From Tethya wilhelma (taxonomy: Eukaryota > Porifera > Demospongiae > Tethyida > Tethyidae): DNA of 64,000 nucleotides. Shown piece after piece: positions 1-11,676 of the stretch. The notes beneath the pieces are model-generated. The model made no database searches. It was not told the origin of the DNA and saw only the letters and a list, made by a program, of their open reading frames with translations. The position numbers were made by a program, and so were the translations under genes. Positions within the stretch are counted from its first letter, which is position 1; every line of letters starts with the position of its first letter. The DNA is taken from positions 1,531,086 through 1,595,085 of the forward strand of contig CAXIPT010000004.1 in the NCBI GenBank assembly GCA_964030475.1. The letters run 5' to 3'.

Positions 1-90
1 GTGAAGTGCTTACCATCTGCTGCTGCTGCTGTGAGGAGTCTAAGCTACCAGCAGCCTGGCATTTTTGTCCAAACTGCCATAGTCCACACA

Positions 91-126
<36 letters not shown>

Positions 127-656
127 ATGTGTGTGTTGCGTGAGTGAATGTGAGCACAAGTGTGTGACTGAATAATGTGTTGAATCACAACTGAAGTCTC
201 ACTAACAAACATGGTGTGGAGCTTATCACCAGTAAGTCCATGGGTCATTGCATGTGACTTACATGTGAATGCTACCAATAGCAACCATTTATCATTCCTG
301 ACCACATCTGAACCCAAACAAACAAACAACAGATGCAGATATATATAGATGCTACCAAACAACTGGCCGGGTAAATTTTTGCTCTACCCTATTAAAAGTC
401 ATGTACATGGCCTGCAGAACTAGGGTTTGGGAAAGGTCAGGGGAGCATCTCTCATAGATATTGTTCTCCTGTTATTATCCTCTGAATCTTTAAAGTTATG
501 TAGCATCGTTCCCAGCCCCACCAAAAGAGGGCCTGGTATCTACTGACTGTGGTATATTTGTAGCGAAAAATAAATTGATCTACAGTCCTATCAGGATTGG
601 CTACTGCTGCTATTCCACTCTTTTCTTCTGGAAATATACAAGTCAGTGCTTGGAAN
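1..656. other. Intergenic stretch with TG microsatellite, no gene seen
   Basis: No convincing exon was found. It contains a (TG)n run at about 91-135. At about 485-535 there is a degenerate copy of the TAGCCTCG...GGGCCTGG foldback MITE seen intact at 33698, 52650 and 54173. The single N at 656 lies exactly at the left edge of a family A element, so the join there is probably an assembly artefact. Confidence 0.5.
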
Positions 657-1625
657 AGTGTAGGAATGGGCAGTGCGGTAAAAAGTATTGGAACAAGGAA
701 TGTCTCAATTTCGGCACATGACTACTTCATTTTTATGCTTGATCCCTCATATGGATCCTCAGAATCATAAAGGCAATGATAATAAATTATTATGTACATA
801 GTATACCATAGCTTATTATTGCATTGGTTTAAATTCCTACTAATCAGTTAACTAAGCAGTGGAGTAAACTATAACAGACAGGTAACTTAAACTGGACTGC
901 CAGCCAAGAGTTGGTTATAAAAATGAAGTAGTCATGTGCCGAAATTGAGACATTCCTTGTTCCAATACTTTTTACCGCACTGCCCATTCCTACACTACTT
1001 ATTTTTTTGAAATTTTTGCTACTTGTTCATTCACTTTTTTCAACACTACAGTGTGGAGACTATCAGAGACTGGTTAGTCCCTACAAAAAGCTTGAGTAGC
1101 AGCTACATGCACTACATTATACTGGAGCAGGCTAATGCGCATGCGCATATTAATATTGCCACGTGGATAATGACCTTTGAACCTACCTACAAATGGCTAC
1201 ATTGAAGTACATGAATTTATACTCTCAGTTTCAAAGCTTTCTAGTTTTTGTTTAGGCTTATTTGTGATGAAAACGAGTATCAAGGAATGTACTACCTATG
1301 AAAAGGAGTTACTTTGTGCTATCAAAGTTGGCTCAACACATTCTGGTTCTCTGGAAATGCTTTTCAAGTAAGTCAGTTAGAAAGTACGTTAGGAGAACAA
1401 AAATGGCATTGTTGTGGCTTCCCACTAGCTCTCTCTACGAATGCTGAGGAAAGTTTCTGTGAGTTTTAGGCCTTGTATACGATTGGTAATCTGTCGGTTA
1501 GAGCCTCTGAGCAAGTTTGAAGGCTTAATTTTGTTTTGCTAGATTTTTATGATCATAAACATATTGTATTGTGTCTATGGGACATTCGGCCCATTCCTAC
1601 TATACGTACTACCGTACGTATGATA
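657..1625 (+). mobile_element. Family A foldback element, copy 1
   Basis: A roughly 1-kb non-coding element. The left part is a foldback: an arm of about 75 bases starting GTGTAGGAATGGGC (from 657) returns as its reverse complement at about 922-1000. A unique-like body of about 600 bp follows, starting near TTTTTTCAACACTACAGTG, and ends in an 8-bp-stem hairpin at 1602-1621 (ATACGTAC, loop TACC, GTACGTAT). Five further copies occur in this window. No transposase is encoded, so it is non-autonomous. Confidence 0.85.
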
Positions 1626-2389
1626 GGTACTTCTGTAGCTCAAAACTGCTATCTTGGCTCATGCATCATAAAGTTAATGATCAGCTCAGTAGTGGTGGAG
1701 ACTGGCTATTTTTAAACTGACAAACAAATGCAGCTAGATGATGATTGTTGGGTATTAAATTCTAGTCTACTGGATCTGGCTAGCTGTTCTATATATTTAC
1801 CATTTTTTATGACAAGTTGGTTAACTAATAATGTGGATCTATATTAGTGAGTATAGAAGAACACACAAACTTACCTCTGAGGCTCAAGTTTAACTCATGC
1901 AGACTGAATGAAATTACATGCGTCTGCTATAAAATTTTATCCTGGTAGCTTTGGGTAAAGGTAGAGAATAAAAATGCTCCGGTTAAACTGTGAAATTGCG
2001 CGTTAACTATTAATGACGATCATTACATTACCTAGAATTGCTAATGCAAACTCTTAAGAAAGGTTTAAAAAAACAACAAAAAAAAAAACAACTTAAAGCA
2101 AAATATATAATAATTGCTTATATAAGTTATTAATAATAATTATTGTCAACAATGTTATCAGTAGTACTAAACTGTATTACTTTTAATTGTAATAGAAAGT
2201 ACTATTTCTGATGTTTGCAACCATAATGATATTTATATTATACTCTAAAGGGGCCAAAGACAAAGTCTTGAATTCGACTAAACACACAGAGAGATCCAAT
2301 TGGCAGATCCAGGCGTATTCGTAATGAATGTATTCCTGGCTTAAAGTTACAGCTGTAGATAGCTGTCTCACCAATTGCTATGGGTAGCC

Positions 2390-2431
<42 letters not shown>

Positions 2432-2611
2432 GTGATTGATGGAGTAAAAAACCAATAATAATTTTCTATGATTCTGTGTAGTTTAACCATGACTAACCAA
2501 AACCAACACAAATTAATCCCTCTATTCAAAACAGTTTCTTGCTATTATGTATACAGTAAAACATTGCTTTACAAGTAAACACAGCTTACAGCTCTGTTCT
2601 GTATTTTTCAG
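1626..2611. other. Intergenic, no gene recognised
   Basis: AT-rich sequence with a (TG)n run at about 2395-2430 and A-rich stretches near 2070-2110. No exon supported by splice signals and frame was found. Confidence 0.4.
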
Positions 2612-2672
2612 GTCAAAGAAGTCACCATCCTTGATGCAAAAGAAGCTGAAATAGAAGCAAAGAACTCTCCAG
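2612..2672 (+). other. Orphan exon-like segment
   Basis: A 61-base open segment sits between a pyrimidine-rich acceptor (TATTTTTCAG) and a weak donor (CCAG|GTTAGA). It reads VKEVTILDAKEAEIEAKNSP, which is charged and helix-like. No partner exon was found on either side, and a single N at 2874 followed by a poly-T run lies downstream. It could be a real internal exon of a gene broken by assembly, or chance. Confidence 0.25.
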
Positions 2673-3072
2673 GTTAGAGGTTTTTGAGTGGGCGGGGATC
2701 AATAAAACAGTATTGATATTCATAGGCTCATAGAAACTCTTGATACTATTATTAAAGCTGAGAGGATTTGGTCATGGCTGATTATTGCTCAAAAGGGTCA
2801 AAAGTCAAATTTGGTAGCTATGGCATTCACAAGACACACCCATACAGTATTTGATGAGTAATTTTTCCGTAGTNTTTTTTTTTTTTTTTTTTTTTTTTGC
2901 GGTCTGCAGTTTTAAAAAAAATTTTTTTCTTTGATGTGGTCCATTTTCCGGTCACTTGTATAAAGACAACTTCCGGTCGCTAATTTTTTCAGGAAAATGA
3001 TCTCCAGCACCTCCTAAACACTGTTATTTTCAATTGTATATTTCGATATAGTAATCTTGGACACATCCCTTC

Positions 3073-3450
3073 ATGATCCACTAATTAAGTTAGCTTCAGC
3101 AAAATCTCTGCCCACTCAAAATACACTAACCTTAATGCACCACCGTAACTACCTGCGTAACTACTCAATGTCCATATTGAGCAAGCATAGACTTCTGTAT
3201 TGCTACCAAAATTACTACCATGTAGGCCAATGCTTCCATTGTTTGTCCCAATTGCACCACCAACATCACCTGCTGTGTTGTTACTGAAATCACAACCGTT
3301 TATACTTGTACTACCACTGTCCATCAATATTTCACCACCATTACCATAATGACCATTTGCAGCACTGTTCCCATCAAAAAGACATTCAGTAGCATTAATA
3401 TCACTATTAAAAGCAACAATGGCCCCTCCTGATGGTACATCTCATCCCCT
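3073..3450 (-). pseudogene. Pmp-type beta-helix repeat fragment
   Basis: Read on the minus strand, this region carries repeats typical of polymorphic-membrane-protein/right-handed beta-helix proteins: CLFDGNSAANG, then NGCDFSNNTAGDVGGAI, then a segment with SNFGSNT followed by GGAL. In these families the pattern F-x-x-N with GGAI marks successive coils. No start, signal peptide or membrane part can be joined to it. The receptor-like gene at 3981-5790 is on the same strand but lies 5' of this fragment, the reverse of the order expected for a beta-helix-plus-TM protein. It is probably the relic of a separate paralogue. Confidence 0.6.
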
Positions 3451-3980
3451 CTATGGAACCCATGCCTCTCTAAATGCAGTGATAGAGATGAAAGAGCTCC
3501 TCTCAAAAATTGCACTCCTGACATTTATCATTTCCATTCCATGTCCATCTTGCAATCTACAGTTCTCCATCCTCAGTTGGTCTGCAAGCAGCCACTGAAC
3601 TCTAGACCACCAACACTGACTTCAGATATGATAGCAAAAGTTATGCCTCAGGAGTTTATAACTAACCATAGCATCTGAACTAGGGGAGAAATCTGTAGGT
3701 GCAACTCGTAAGACCAGATTAACATGCACAATATAGTATACAATGACTACATGAATTAATGCTTAGAAAACTTACTACAGAGAATGATGGAAGCCATATG
3801 CATGCAAAAGTATAATTATTAAGGCTATCACTTTTCTTGAGGAATGTTTAAAATTGATCCGTTTAGGATTGGTTACGATTGAATACAATAAAGTTGCAGT
3901 GAAACATAATTGGGTATAACCAAATTATTGTACAAAGAATGATTGTAATTGTTGTGTCAGTCATCTTTATAAACTTTATA

Positions 3981-5790
3981 TTATCCTACGACATAATCTG
4001 TTATTTCATGATATGTTGCTGGAGGTGTTGCTGGTAGAAGAGGAGGGTATTCCTCACCATGAAAAAACCTGTAGGGTAGGACAGGTGCCTTTTCAGAGTC
4101 AACTCTCACCATTTTGATGTAGTTATTGCAAAATTGAAACAAAAGGTGAAGTTTTTCTAGTAGTGGTTTTGAAATAACTGAATAGACCACTAGTCCAATA
4201 CCATACAGAGGCAAAACAATAACCAAAGGAAGTATAAGAATAAATAACAAAACTTCGTAGAGTGTTTCAATGATGTGAGTATTCGTTTTAAAACTTGATA
4301 CTCCAAGCATTGTTAAACTTGAAAGCAAAAAGAAAGACCTATCTAAAACATTATGTGTTAGCTTCTTGTAAGGCTTTGTTTCAGCAACATGTGCACACAT
4401 TATCATGAAGCTAGCACCAGCAAACAAATAGTATCCACTGTCAATGTATGTTGCCGCAATTATGAGGTTTAGAACTCGTAGGAAAACGTAAAGAGCAGCA
4501 AAATATCTGTAGTCTCGAGGCTGTAGCTTGTAACAGCCATGGAAGGTGTCCATGAAGATATGTAGTGTCAAACAGTGAAGATTGAAGTAGTTCATAACAT
4601 TGTGAAAACATTGACAAGGGTAGAGACAAAGAAGAACCAGTGGGATGATGTTGAACACAAGGACCATGAGCATTGCTATGAAGGCATAGGGAAGATGATC
4701 TGGCCCAAGAAATTCATAAGAGGCATCATATTTGATAAAACGATGTTTTACTTGGTTTCCATTAACGTCGTAAAGTGTGTTTGGTGTGAGTACTAAGAAA
4801 GAAACATTTAGTATCTTCACATAAGAAAGCAAGATAAATGTGGCAAATGCGCCCACTAGTGATCCTTTGATGTCCCACTTTTTACGAAAGCGAAAAAAAC
4901 ATTTGTAGAAAGGTCTCCACAACCAAACCATTAAAATGTAGCGTCTGTGTAGCTCAACAAGGATGCAAGTGAAGATAACTAGTAGCAGTGGGTAAACAGC
5001 TACCACATAGTCTAACATGAGAGTCTGGAGTGCTGTTAGGTTAGGATGTAAGCAGAATGGAGCATACAATCCTCGGAAAAAATCAAGGTTCCACACTCCA
5101 ATAAATGAAAGAAGAATTCCACCATACACTGGTTGAATAATTTTACTAAGAATGATTTGCATATAAGGCACTGATAGAAGCTGGCATATTAGCACATAGC
5201 CATTCATTTTTCCAGATGAGACAGTTATCCTGAATACAACCACTAGAATGTAGAAGACAGTGAGAGGAAGAAATGCCACAGCAAGGTACTTCAACCAGTT
5301 GTACTTGTAGTCTGAGCATTCAACACAATTGTCATGCAATGCTGTAAGAGTAGACAGGATAGGCATATCCTTCTTCACAGCTTGTGCACATTAGACCAGC
5401 CTGATGCTGGTAGTAGGTGCAATTTCTACTTGGACAGTGATCTTTAAAACGACACATGAAACTGTCATTTCTGTGGTAGAGTTTTGGCAATGTTCTATAT
5501 GAACACAAATAATTCCTATCAATAATAGCATGATGGTAACAGGATCCAACCACAGTCAAGTTCAACACTTCACTGTAAGTCATACAGTAAAACTTTGCTA
5601 TTGAAATACATAGGGTGACTGGATCGCATTGTACTATTCCATTGATAGATTTCCCACACTCACAAGTCTTGTTTCCATCTTTTTCTATTGGTATTGTCCA
5701 CAAGGGACAGGTCATATCTTCCACAGAGCTAACTGAAACAGTGGATAGTGTTGCTACACAAAAAGCAACAATAATTTTAAGTGTTATCAT
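3981..5790 (-). pseudogene. Cys-rich multi-pass membrane protein, one frameshift
   Basis: Two overlapping minus-strand frames make one protein of about 600 aa. The N-terminus is a clear signal peptide (MITLKIIVAFCVATL). A cysteine-rich ectodomain follows (CPLW, CECGKS, GSCYHH, MCRF, CTYYQHQAGLMCTSCEEGY), then CVEC and about 9-10 hydrophobic segments. The C-terminal tail carries YRFFHGEEYPP and TYHEI. The frames switch between GCA (Ala) and TGT (Cys) because of seven extra bases (TGACAAT) absent from the paralogue at 25.5-27.7 kb, where this junction reads straight through. Seven bases cannot be an intron, so this is either a recent disabling insertion or an assembly error; the remaining 465 codons are intact. 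The function is unknown. The architecture suggests a surface receptor or channel-like protein. It lacks the beta-helix repeats seen at 3.1-3.4 kb. Confidence 0.75.
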
Positions 5791-5799
5791 TTTATCTTA

Positions 5800-6418
5800 A
5801 AATAAGTCAATATTATGCTTCAATCCACCAAAACTTATACTAGTCTCGGTCTAAATACCTAAATTTACTATACTGGATGGATATGGTTGTAGTTATACTT
5901 ATAGCTACATGTGGTAGACAATTAATCTGGTGATTTAAATAAGCAATAATTATACTTGACACTGGTCATGCTTGTTATGCACGTTTTGGTGAAATGATGC
6001 ATGGCAACACAACTATGTAATGTAAACTGCATTTCTAGATATTAATCAGCATATTACTAAATTTGTACTATTTTTCTGTTTTGCTGACTGTGTTAGCTTT
6101 GTCTGCATTATCACTTTTGTAGTTTCATATACTATGTAGTAGTATTTGTATATTGTCATGTTATACTGAGCTAGTATTTTACTATGCAATTATATTCATC
6201 AGCAATTTTGGTTTTTACTGAATCAATGCTATTATGATATGATTTTCTGGAACTCAGTATGGAAGTCTTATCCATGCGCATGCACATCAAGTCAAGCATT
6301 CTTACAATTAAGCCATACACAATAATTATTATAGCAACAAAAGTAGCAATGTGTACAAAAAGATTCTAAAAGATTGTAATTGTGTGATTGTGTGTCTATA
6401 GCATTTCATCATAATTTA
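5800..6418. other. Intergenic, upstream of the minus-strand receptor-like gene
   Basis: AT-rich sequence directly upstream of the signal-peptide start at 5790. It would hold that gene's promoter, but no specific site could be recognised. Confidence 0.35.
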
Positions 6419-6696
6419 ACAAGTAAAAAAAAAAAAACATTGGAAATGTAATGAGACACAGGAATGGCTAAATCTTAAAAAGAATGCAAACAAGATGGAA
6501 TGGCTGTTGAGAGTGTGTGCAGAATTCTTCCTGTGTATGGGCTGCATTTAACAATCTCCTTATTGAGTCTCTCATTTTGCCCACAGGAAGAATTCCTTAC
6601 ACACTCTAACAGCCATTCCATCTTGTTTGCGTTCTTTTTAAGATTTAGCCATTCCTGTGTCTCATTACATTTCCAATGTTTTTTTTTTTTACTTGT
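6419..6696. mobile_element. Family C foldback MITE, copy 1
   Basis: Starts ACAAGTA plus an A run, then ACATTGGAAATGTAATGAG and ACAGGAATGGCTAAATC. The reverse complement of this arm returns at about 6600-6696 and ends ACTTGT. The whole element of about 278 bp is close to one palindrome with a short loop. Other copies lie at 7457, 7570, 12583 and 21900. Confidence 0.85.
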
Positions 6697-7015
6697 TTGT
6701 TCTCATTTTTCCATATTTGTACAAATTACATTTGAGTTGGTGTGTGTAGCTAGCTACTGAGCTAGTAGTCTGGCAAGCCAGACTCACTGAGCCAGCGGCG
6801 GGCTGCTGAGCTGGTACTTGAAGTCACAACTTGTTCAAGACGGTGTGTAGTCTGCTTGATACTGAAGTGAAACACACATCTCAGTCATTTGGAGGCAGGA
6901 GCTGTATCATAAGATTTACTTGTCTTTCTATATGTTATGATAGTCAAAGTCCTGATTCATCTCTTAAGAAGAGCAACCAGGTATCACAAAATAGTTCCAG
7001 GCAACTTCAGTGCAT

Positions 7016-7420
7016 TTAATTCCAAATAACGCACACTTTTGTGTGTGGAAAGGGTCGTCAATTCGAATTTTCTTGAAGCTAATGAATTATTCATGAGTGT
7101 AGAAATTAATGGCGGCCATATGGAGGAGGCGCTTTTCGCCTTGTATCTAGCTACTCAATGAGAGGCGCTAAAAACCGATGGCAAAAGCGACTGTACCGGA
7201 AGAAACCAAGTTCATTCGTTCAAGAATCAGCTTCTAAAAGTGAATAGTCTCTGAGAAAAGTTGAGCCAAGATAGAAAAAGAAGAACTGAGAAGAAGAAGA
7301 ATAAGAAGAAGATGGAGAAAATTTGAGGTTTGACATATTTGTGTTTGTTACTTTAGCGATGTTTTTAGGCCATGTTTTTGGGCTCATTAGAAAGAGAAAG
7401 AGCTAAATAGTAGCTTTAGA
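7016..7420 (+). mobile_element. Family B element, copy 1 (truncated at an N)
   Basis: Begins CCAAATAACGCACACTT and contains GTGGAAAGGGTCGTCAA, GGCGCTTTTCGCCTTGTATC, AAGAATCAGCTTCTAAAAGTG and TTGAGGTTTGACATATT. It is homologous to 12972-13452 and 17283-17711. The copy stops at the single N at 7421, where the other copies continue to a terminal hairpin, so the 3' end is lost in the assembly. Confidence 0.8.
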
Positions 7421-7456
7421 NGGACTCAACATGGAAAGAGATTACTACATGCAGCC

Positions 7457-7783
7457 CACACAGGAATGATTCTGCACACACTCAAACAGCTATTCCATCT
7501 TGTTTGCTTTCTTTTTTACGATTTGGCCATTCCTATGTCTCATTACATTTCCAATATTTTTTTCACTTGTACAAACATAGGAATGGCCAAATCATAAAAA
7601 GTGTGCTAACAAGATAGGAATGGTTGTGAGATTGAGTAATGAGTTCATTTCACTGTGTCACATATGTTCATATCCCTACTGAGCTCAATGACATTGCAGA
7701 CACAGGAATGAACTCACTCAATCTCTCAACGATTCCTATTTTGTTTGCTCACTTTTTTATGATTTGGCCATTCCTATTTTTGT
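7457..7783. mobile_element. Family C foldback MITEs, half copy plus full copy
   Basis: Positions 7457-7576 are the right half of a family C element (AGCTATTCCATCTTGTTTGC through CATTACATTTCC to CACTTGT). From 7570 a second, nearly complete copy runs ACATAGGAATGGCCAAATC to GATTTGGCCATTCCTA...ACTTGTT. One element has inserted beside or within the other. Confidence 0.75.
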
Positions 7784-7850
7784 ACTTGTTTGTCTGCATG
7801 TAGCCTGTGGCCTTTGTGTCAGCTATGATGTTGTCTAAGGCAATATCATA

Positions 7851-8748
7851 TGTACGGTAGTAGGAATGGGCCGACTGTCCCATAGACACCATACAAAATG
7901 TTGGCCACTATAAAAATCTAGTCAAACAAAATTAAACCTTCAAAGGTGCTCAGAGGCTCTTACTGACATATTTATTGCATGCAAGGCCCTAAAACTCACA
8001 AAAACTTTCCTCAGCACTAGTAGTGAGCGTTAGTGGGAAGCCACCATAGTGCCATTTTTGTTCTGCTAACGTATGTACGTAACTTACTAACTGACTTACT
8101 TGAAAAGGATTTGCAGAGAACCAGAGTACTCATGGATAGTACATGCATTCCTTTATACTCATTTCAATCTCAAATAGGCCTAAACAAAAACTAGAAAACT
8201 TTGAAACTTAGTGTATAAATTCATGTACTACAATGCAGCCATCTTTGTATGTAGAGTTCAAAGGTCATTATCCACGTAGTACTATTATGCGCATGCACAT
8301 TAGCTTCTTAGCATAATGATCAATACATTGTAGCTGCTACTTAAGCTTTTTGTAGGGACTCTGATAGTCTCCACACTGTAGTGTTGAAAAAAGTGAATAA
8401 ACAAGTAGTAAAAAAATAAGTAGCAGTGCAGTAAAAAGCATTGGAACAAGGCATGTCTCAATTTCGGCACATGACTACTTCATTTTTTATGCCCAACTCT
8501 TGGCCGGCAGTCTAGTGTAAGTTGCCTATCTTGTCATGGTTTACTCCACTGCTCAACAATATTAATATAAGCTATGGTATACTATAGTAGTACAAATCTT
8601 TGCATTTATGACACTGATCAAGGATCCAAATTAGGGATCAAGAACAAAATGAAGTAGTCATGTGCCGATATTGAGACATGCCTTGTTCCAATGCTTAATT
8701 TTTACCGCACTGCCCATTCCTACCTTTTTGAAATTTTTACTACTTGTT
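7851..8748 (-). mobile_element. Family A foldback element, copy 2
   Basis: Reverse-complement orientation to copy 1. The hairpin end (at 7851) has lost one arm: the second half of the TACGTA palindrome is missing before GTAGGAATGGGCC. The foldback end is at 8405-8748, with arms around ATGAAGTAGTCATGTGCCG. Confidence 0.85.
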
Positions 8749-8910
8749 ATTATAGATTTTCTAGAAGTGGAATTTATTCGTGGTGAGCTAAATACTTGCC
8801 AATAGCCTATGAGCCTGTCATGCCGGGCAGGTTACAGACAACATCTGACTCAACTCTACACAGAGAACAAGAGAACATGATAGAACTTGGTGACCAGCTT
8901 GCAGCAATAC

Positions 8911-9140
8911 ATTCCAAATAATGCACATTGAAATATGGAAAGGGTCGTTAGGCTAGCTAACTTATGATTAATGCATAAGTTTACAAATATGGCTGCCATA
9001 CAGAGAGGTGCTTTTCGCCTTGTATCTAGCGAGACTCGAGCACACGATACCAAAAGCATGTGAAGTTACAAGAATCAGTGTCTGAAGGTGAACAGTCTTC
9101 GAAATAACAAAGAAGAAGGAGAAAATTGGAGGTTTGGCCA
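8911..9140 (+). mobile_element. Family B element, copy 2 (5' part only)
   Basis: Starts TTCCAAATAATGCACATTG, continues through GGAAAGGGTCGTTAGG and GGTGCTTTTCGCCTTGTATC, and ends after GAAAATTGGAGGTTTGGC. The 3' half and terminal hairpin are absent. Confidence 0.75.
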
Positions 9141-9465
9141 TAGATTCTGGATTTTGGGAATGCTGGAATATCGGGTGTCCAACAGCTCCAGCTAAAAAAA
9201 GAACCTGTAGCTGACCTGTTATAAATTATGATTATATAGGTGAGTTGAATATAGTGCAATCTCAAAATATATTGTTATAATTACCAGAGTAAGCACCAAG
9301 ACGTGAGATACATTGCACTTCTTCCTTAAATGTGAAGTGAATTAACTCAGTAGCTGTTGGGTTTACTGTAGGTCTTCTTTCAAACGCATCATTAGAAGAA
9401 ATCACCCCACACACAAACTGTTGCATATCACTCACATCAGGGAAAGCAGTCTTAATCTATAATTA

Positions 9466-10432
9466 ACAAGTAGTAAAAGTATTGGAACAAGGCATGTCTC
9501 AATTTCAGCACATGACTACTTCATTTTTATTCTTGATCCCTCAATAATATTATGGTTTTCTAAGGCTAATTGTCATAAATTAAATGCAATGATCTGTACA
9601 ATAGTACTTATGGCATGGATTTGATAATCAGTTGGTTAAGCAATAGAGTAAACTATAACAGATAGGTGACTTAAACTGAACTGCTGCCAAAGAGTTGGGT
9701 AAAAAAATGAAGTTGTCATGTGCCGAAATTGAGACGTGCCTTGATCCAATACTTTTTACGGCACTGCCCATTCCTACACTGCTAACTTTTTTTGAAATTT
9801 TTACTACTTGTTCATTCACTTTTTTCAACACTACAGTGTGGAGACTATCAGAGACTGTTTAATCCTTACAAAAAGCTTGAGTAGCAGTTACATACACAAT
9901 TATCTTGGAGAATGCTAATGCGCAAGCATACACTTTATGATGGAGGATGCTAATGCACATGCACATAACAATGCCACGTGAATAGAGATAATGCCACTAA
10001 TGACCTTTGAACTCTACCTAAAATTGGCCGCCTTGATTGTAGTACATGAATTTATAGGCTAAGTTTCAAAGCTTTCTAGTTTTTGTTTAGGCCTATGTAT
10101 GATGAAAACGAATGTAGTACCTATAAAAGGAACTTACTTTGTACTGTCAAAGTTGACTCAACACATTCTGGTTTTCTGGAAATCCTTTTAAGTCAGTTAG
10201 GAAGTAAGTACGTACGTTAGGAGAACAAACTATTGTGGCTTCCCACTAGCGCTCTCTACGAGTGCTAAGGGAAGTTTTTGTGAGTTTTAGGCCTTGTATG
10301 CAGTTGGTAAACTGTCAGTAAGAGCCTCTGAGCAACTTCAAAGGTTTAATTTTGTTTGACTAGTGCCAAACATTTTGTATTGTGTGTATGCGACAGTTGG
10401 CCCATTCCTACTATACGTGCTACCGTACGTAT
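9466..10432 (+). mobile_element. Family A foldback element, copy 3
   Basis: Starts ACAAGTAGTAAAAG (part of the left arm is deleted). Foldback arms are at about 9475-9540 and 9700-9812. The body ends in a hairpin at 10413-10432 (ATACGTGC, loop TACC, GTACGTAT), where one stem pair is a G-T wobble. Confidence 0.85.
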
Positions 10433-10894
10433 GATATGCCATCGAGGACAAAGACTATACACAATGTCATGCAGTTCACAGTATAATAAATATAAATACC
10501 GTATTGCATGATTTATTTTTTTACAGAAAAAATGGAGTGACTATATAAGATCTATCCATTTCAGAGTCATCATACAATCATGTTACTTTATGTTACAATG
10601 CTAGTGGGAATTTACTTTTAATGACCTTCAGAGACGTTGTGCTTCAATCTCTTATATCTGTTCAACAGCCTCAGTTCCTTGTCATTAAATTTAGCACTGA
10701 GCAGTTGGGTTTGGCTGCTTTGGCTTTGGCATCTGTCTCAGTGTTCAGTCTTAAGAAATCAGGATGTAAATGCATATCACTGCCGTCTGTTGCTGTATCA
10801 GAGCCTGTCATCTTGAAGCTCCTCTTGAACATCAGCCCGCAGGGGGGGAGAGGGGGGATGTACAAGACTAAAGTAGTGAAGGGAATCATTACTG

Positions 10895-11361
10895 TTATGT
10901 GGTAAAATTAATATACATTAAGTTTGAAGTTGTAGTTGAGCTTACTACTATTGTAGGTTTGCTGTGACGTGGACGTGGCCTTGGCCTTGGTCGTAGCCTT
11001 GGCAATGGCCACGGAGTGCCATGCCAAGCTGGAGGTGGAGGCCTAGGGAATGGATGAGCGATCATGGATGGAGGCGGAGTAATGGCAGGGGTCATGGTGG
11101 GTGGATGAACCACTGGAGCAAAATCTGAAGCAGTTACTGGTGGTCCAGAATGAACTGTATATGGCGAACCAACAGCTCCACTTGTGATTGGCAGGTTCAA
11201 AACAGCACCAGTAGAGGGCAGGAGTGGTACTGGTGGAGATGTGACATTCGACTGAGGAATATCTAGTATTGTCAGGCTAAGATGCTGAATACTTTGTTCG
11301 TCCCACAACATTTCATCCTGATCAGGTTGAGGATTGATGTTGATAATGTCAACCTCCAAAT
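10895..11361 (-). CDS. Proline-rich exon, candidate alternative 3' end of the BEN gene
   Basis: A minus-strand exon of 155 codons preceded by an acceptor (CATTCAG|AT). It encodes an acidic start (LEVDIININPQPDQDEMLWDE), a long Pro/Ser/Thr-rich middle (PPPSMIAHPFPRPPPPAW), and an arginine-proline run before the stop at 10895. No domain is recognised; it looks disordered. The exon opens in phase 1, which matches the donor of the BEN-domain exon at 11923 and the phase of the other terminal exon at 11677-11846. It can therefore serve as an alternative last exon; this is inferred from phase only. It could instead belong to a separate gene. Confidence 0.45.
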
Positions 11362-11676
11362 CTGAATGACAAATTCGTGATTAGTTGTGTTAAACAGTAA
11401 TGATCAAAGAATTAACTGTACAGATGAAAAAACTGATGGTGTTTCAGCATCTTTGAGTGCTAAATTTTGAGGTCAAACCTGCTGATGATCACACCCGTTT
11501 TGTAAGTATCCACTATAAACTGACTAAAAGATGAGTGTATGAACCCAGCAAGAAAATCTTATTTAACACAAGACACAATAAGTTATTAACAAGATCAGCA
11601 CAAGTTTTTACAAGGTTTAAGCATACAAATTTAAGATCAGCAGAAAATAATTGATAGTTTGTGTATCTGTAAAAAG

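Noticed and set aside
657..1625. Family A as a Helitron
   Set aside because: There is a terminal hairpin, but no 5' TC and no CTRR after the hairpin, and the left end is a long foldback. The class is left open.
10621..10905. Small open frames on both strands upstream of the Pro-rich exon
   Set aside because: Low-complexity context and no acceptor, donor or homology; likely chance.
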